Source: Actinomycetes bacterium
GTDB lineage: Bacteria; Actinomycetota; Acidimicrobiia; Acidimicrobiales; Microtrichaceae
Assembly: GCA_023434535.1 (NCBI GenBank)
Contig: JAEYSR010000079.1
Span: forward strand, 1-26,778
Direction of reading: 5' to 3'
Length of the DNA: 26,778 nt
Position 1 is the first letter of the stretch. Each line of letters begins with the position of its first letter. The notes under the pieces are model-generated. The model was not told the DNA's origin, did not search any database, and saw only the letters and a list, made by a program, of their open reading frames with translations. Positions 26,265 to 26,778 of the stretch are shown piece after piece. Position numbers and translations under genes: made by a program.

Positions 26265-26778
26265 GTGAGCGACACCACCCAGAGCGACTCCCCCGCCGCC
26301 CCGGCCTCGCACGCCAACATGCTGGACCTCAAGCTGAAGGTCTGGCGTCAGGCCGGGCCCGACACGCACGGGCACTTCGAGGAGTACACGACGACCGTCG
26401 CGGACGACGCCTCCTTCCTGGAGATGCTCGACTACGTGAACGAGAAGCTGATCACCGACGGCGAGGAGCCGATCAGCTTCGACCACGACTGCCGTGAGGG
26501 CATCTGCGGCACGTGCGGCCTGATGATCAACGGCCAGGCCCACGGCCCGCAGAAGGGCACGGCCACGTGCCAGCTGCACATGCGGAAGTTCAAGAACGGC
26601 GACGAGATCACCATCGAGCCGTGGCGCGCCGCGGGCTTCCCCATCATCAAGGACCTGGTCGTCAACCGCGCCGCGTTCGACCGCATCGTCGAGGCCGGCG
26701 GCTACATCTCGATCAACACCGGCGCCCCTCGGGACGCCAACGAGATCCCGGTGCCCAAGGAGGCGGCCGAGTCCGCGA
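26265..26778 (+). CDS. sdhB: Succinate dehydrogenase iron-sulfur subunit (3' end missing)
   Basis: The first 171 residues lie in the window, from GTG 26265, with GGAGA about 8 bases upstream; the frame stays open to the right edge. SdhB passes electrons from FAD in SdhA through three Fe-S clusters to the membrane subunit. The N-terminal plant-type ferredoxin domain is visible: [13 protein letters not shown], then the [2Fe-2S] ligands [18 protein letters not shown] and the fourth Cys in GTATCQLHM. The [4Fe-4S] and [3Fe-4S] ligands would lie beyond the window. It is the third gene of the sdhCAB operon, 31 bases after sdhA. Confidence 0.95.
   Translation, partial: MSDTTQSDSPAAPASHANMLDLKLKVWRQAGPDTHGHFEEYTTTVADDASFLEMLDYVNEKLITDGEEPISFDHDCREGICGTCGLMINGQAHGPQKGTATCQLHMRKFKNGDEITIEPWRAAGFPIIKDLVVNRAAFDRIVEAGGYISINTGAPRDANEIPVPKEAAESA

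Overview
The window is high-GC DNA (about 70% in most rows). GTG starts dominate (13 of 17 genes), and 4-base GTGA stop/start overlaps and leaderless-type promoters are present. Together with a type-B succinate dehydrogenase set, this points to an actinobacterium. Acidimicrobiia (Ilumatobacter/Iamia-like) is my best guess, but that is inference, not a search result.

Layout. Positions 1-18018 are on the minus strand and form two stacked transcription units. The first, read from 18018 down to 12577, encodes a PP2C phosphatase, a long zinc-ribbon/FHA protein, a membrane Ser/Thr kinase with an FN3-like outer domain, and a degenerate-FHA/helix-turn-helix-like protein. The second, read from 12296 down to 1, encodes a membrane FHA protein, a 2085-residue surface protein (beta-propeller-like head, about 11 Ig/cadherin-like repeats, FN3 domains and a Cys-containing tip), a MoxR AAA+ ATPase, a DUF58 membrane protein, a membrane transglutaminase-like protein that has lost its catalytic residues, and the first 49 residues of a further protein, possibly an FtsK/EssC-type ATPase. 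Most internal junctions overlap or are nearly abutting. A nearly identical palindrome, one mismatch each from GGGGAGTACTCCCC, lies upstream of both units.

Positions 18170-19311 (minus) hold a 56-residue six-cysteine protein, whose leaderless-type promoter is covered by a RicR/CsoR-type copper-repressor box, and an L11 methyltransferase (prmA) gene. Two further receptor-like Ser/Thr kinases with different outer domains follow, tail to tail (19424-21220 plus; 21296-23323 minus). The window ends with the housekeeping operon sdhC-sdhA-sdhB (plus; sdhB cut by the edge).

How the parts may work together (inference). Kinase and phosphatase would set the phosphorylation of Thr sites read by the FHA proteins. 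The MoxR/DUF58/pseudo-transglutaminase trio would remodel or assemble something at the membrane, most simply the giant surface protein encoded just upstream. The extra kinases beside the block suggest a local expansion of surface sensing. The main items of interest are this coupled phosphosignalling/MoxR/giant-adhesin system, its dead transglutaminase, the shared operator, and the separate copper-type operator on the small Cys-rich gene.
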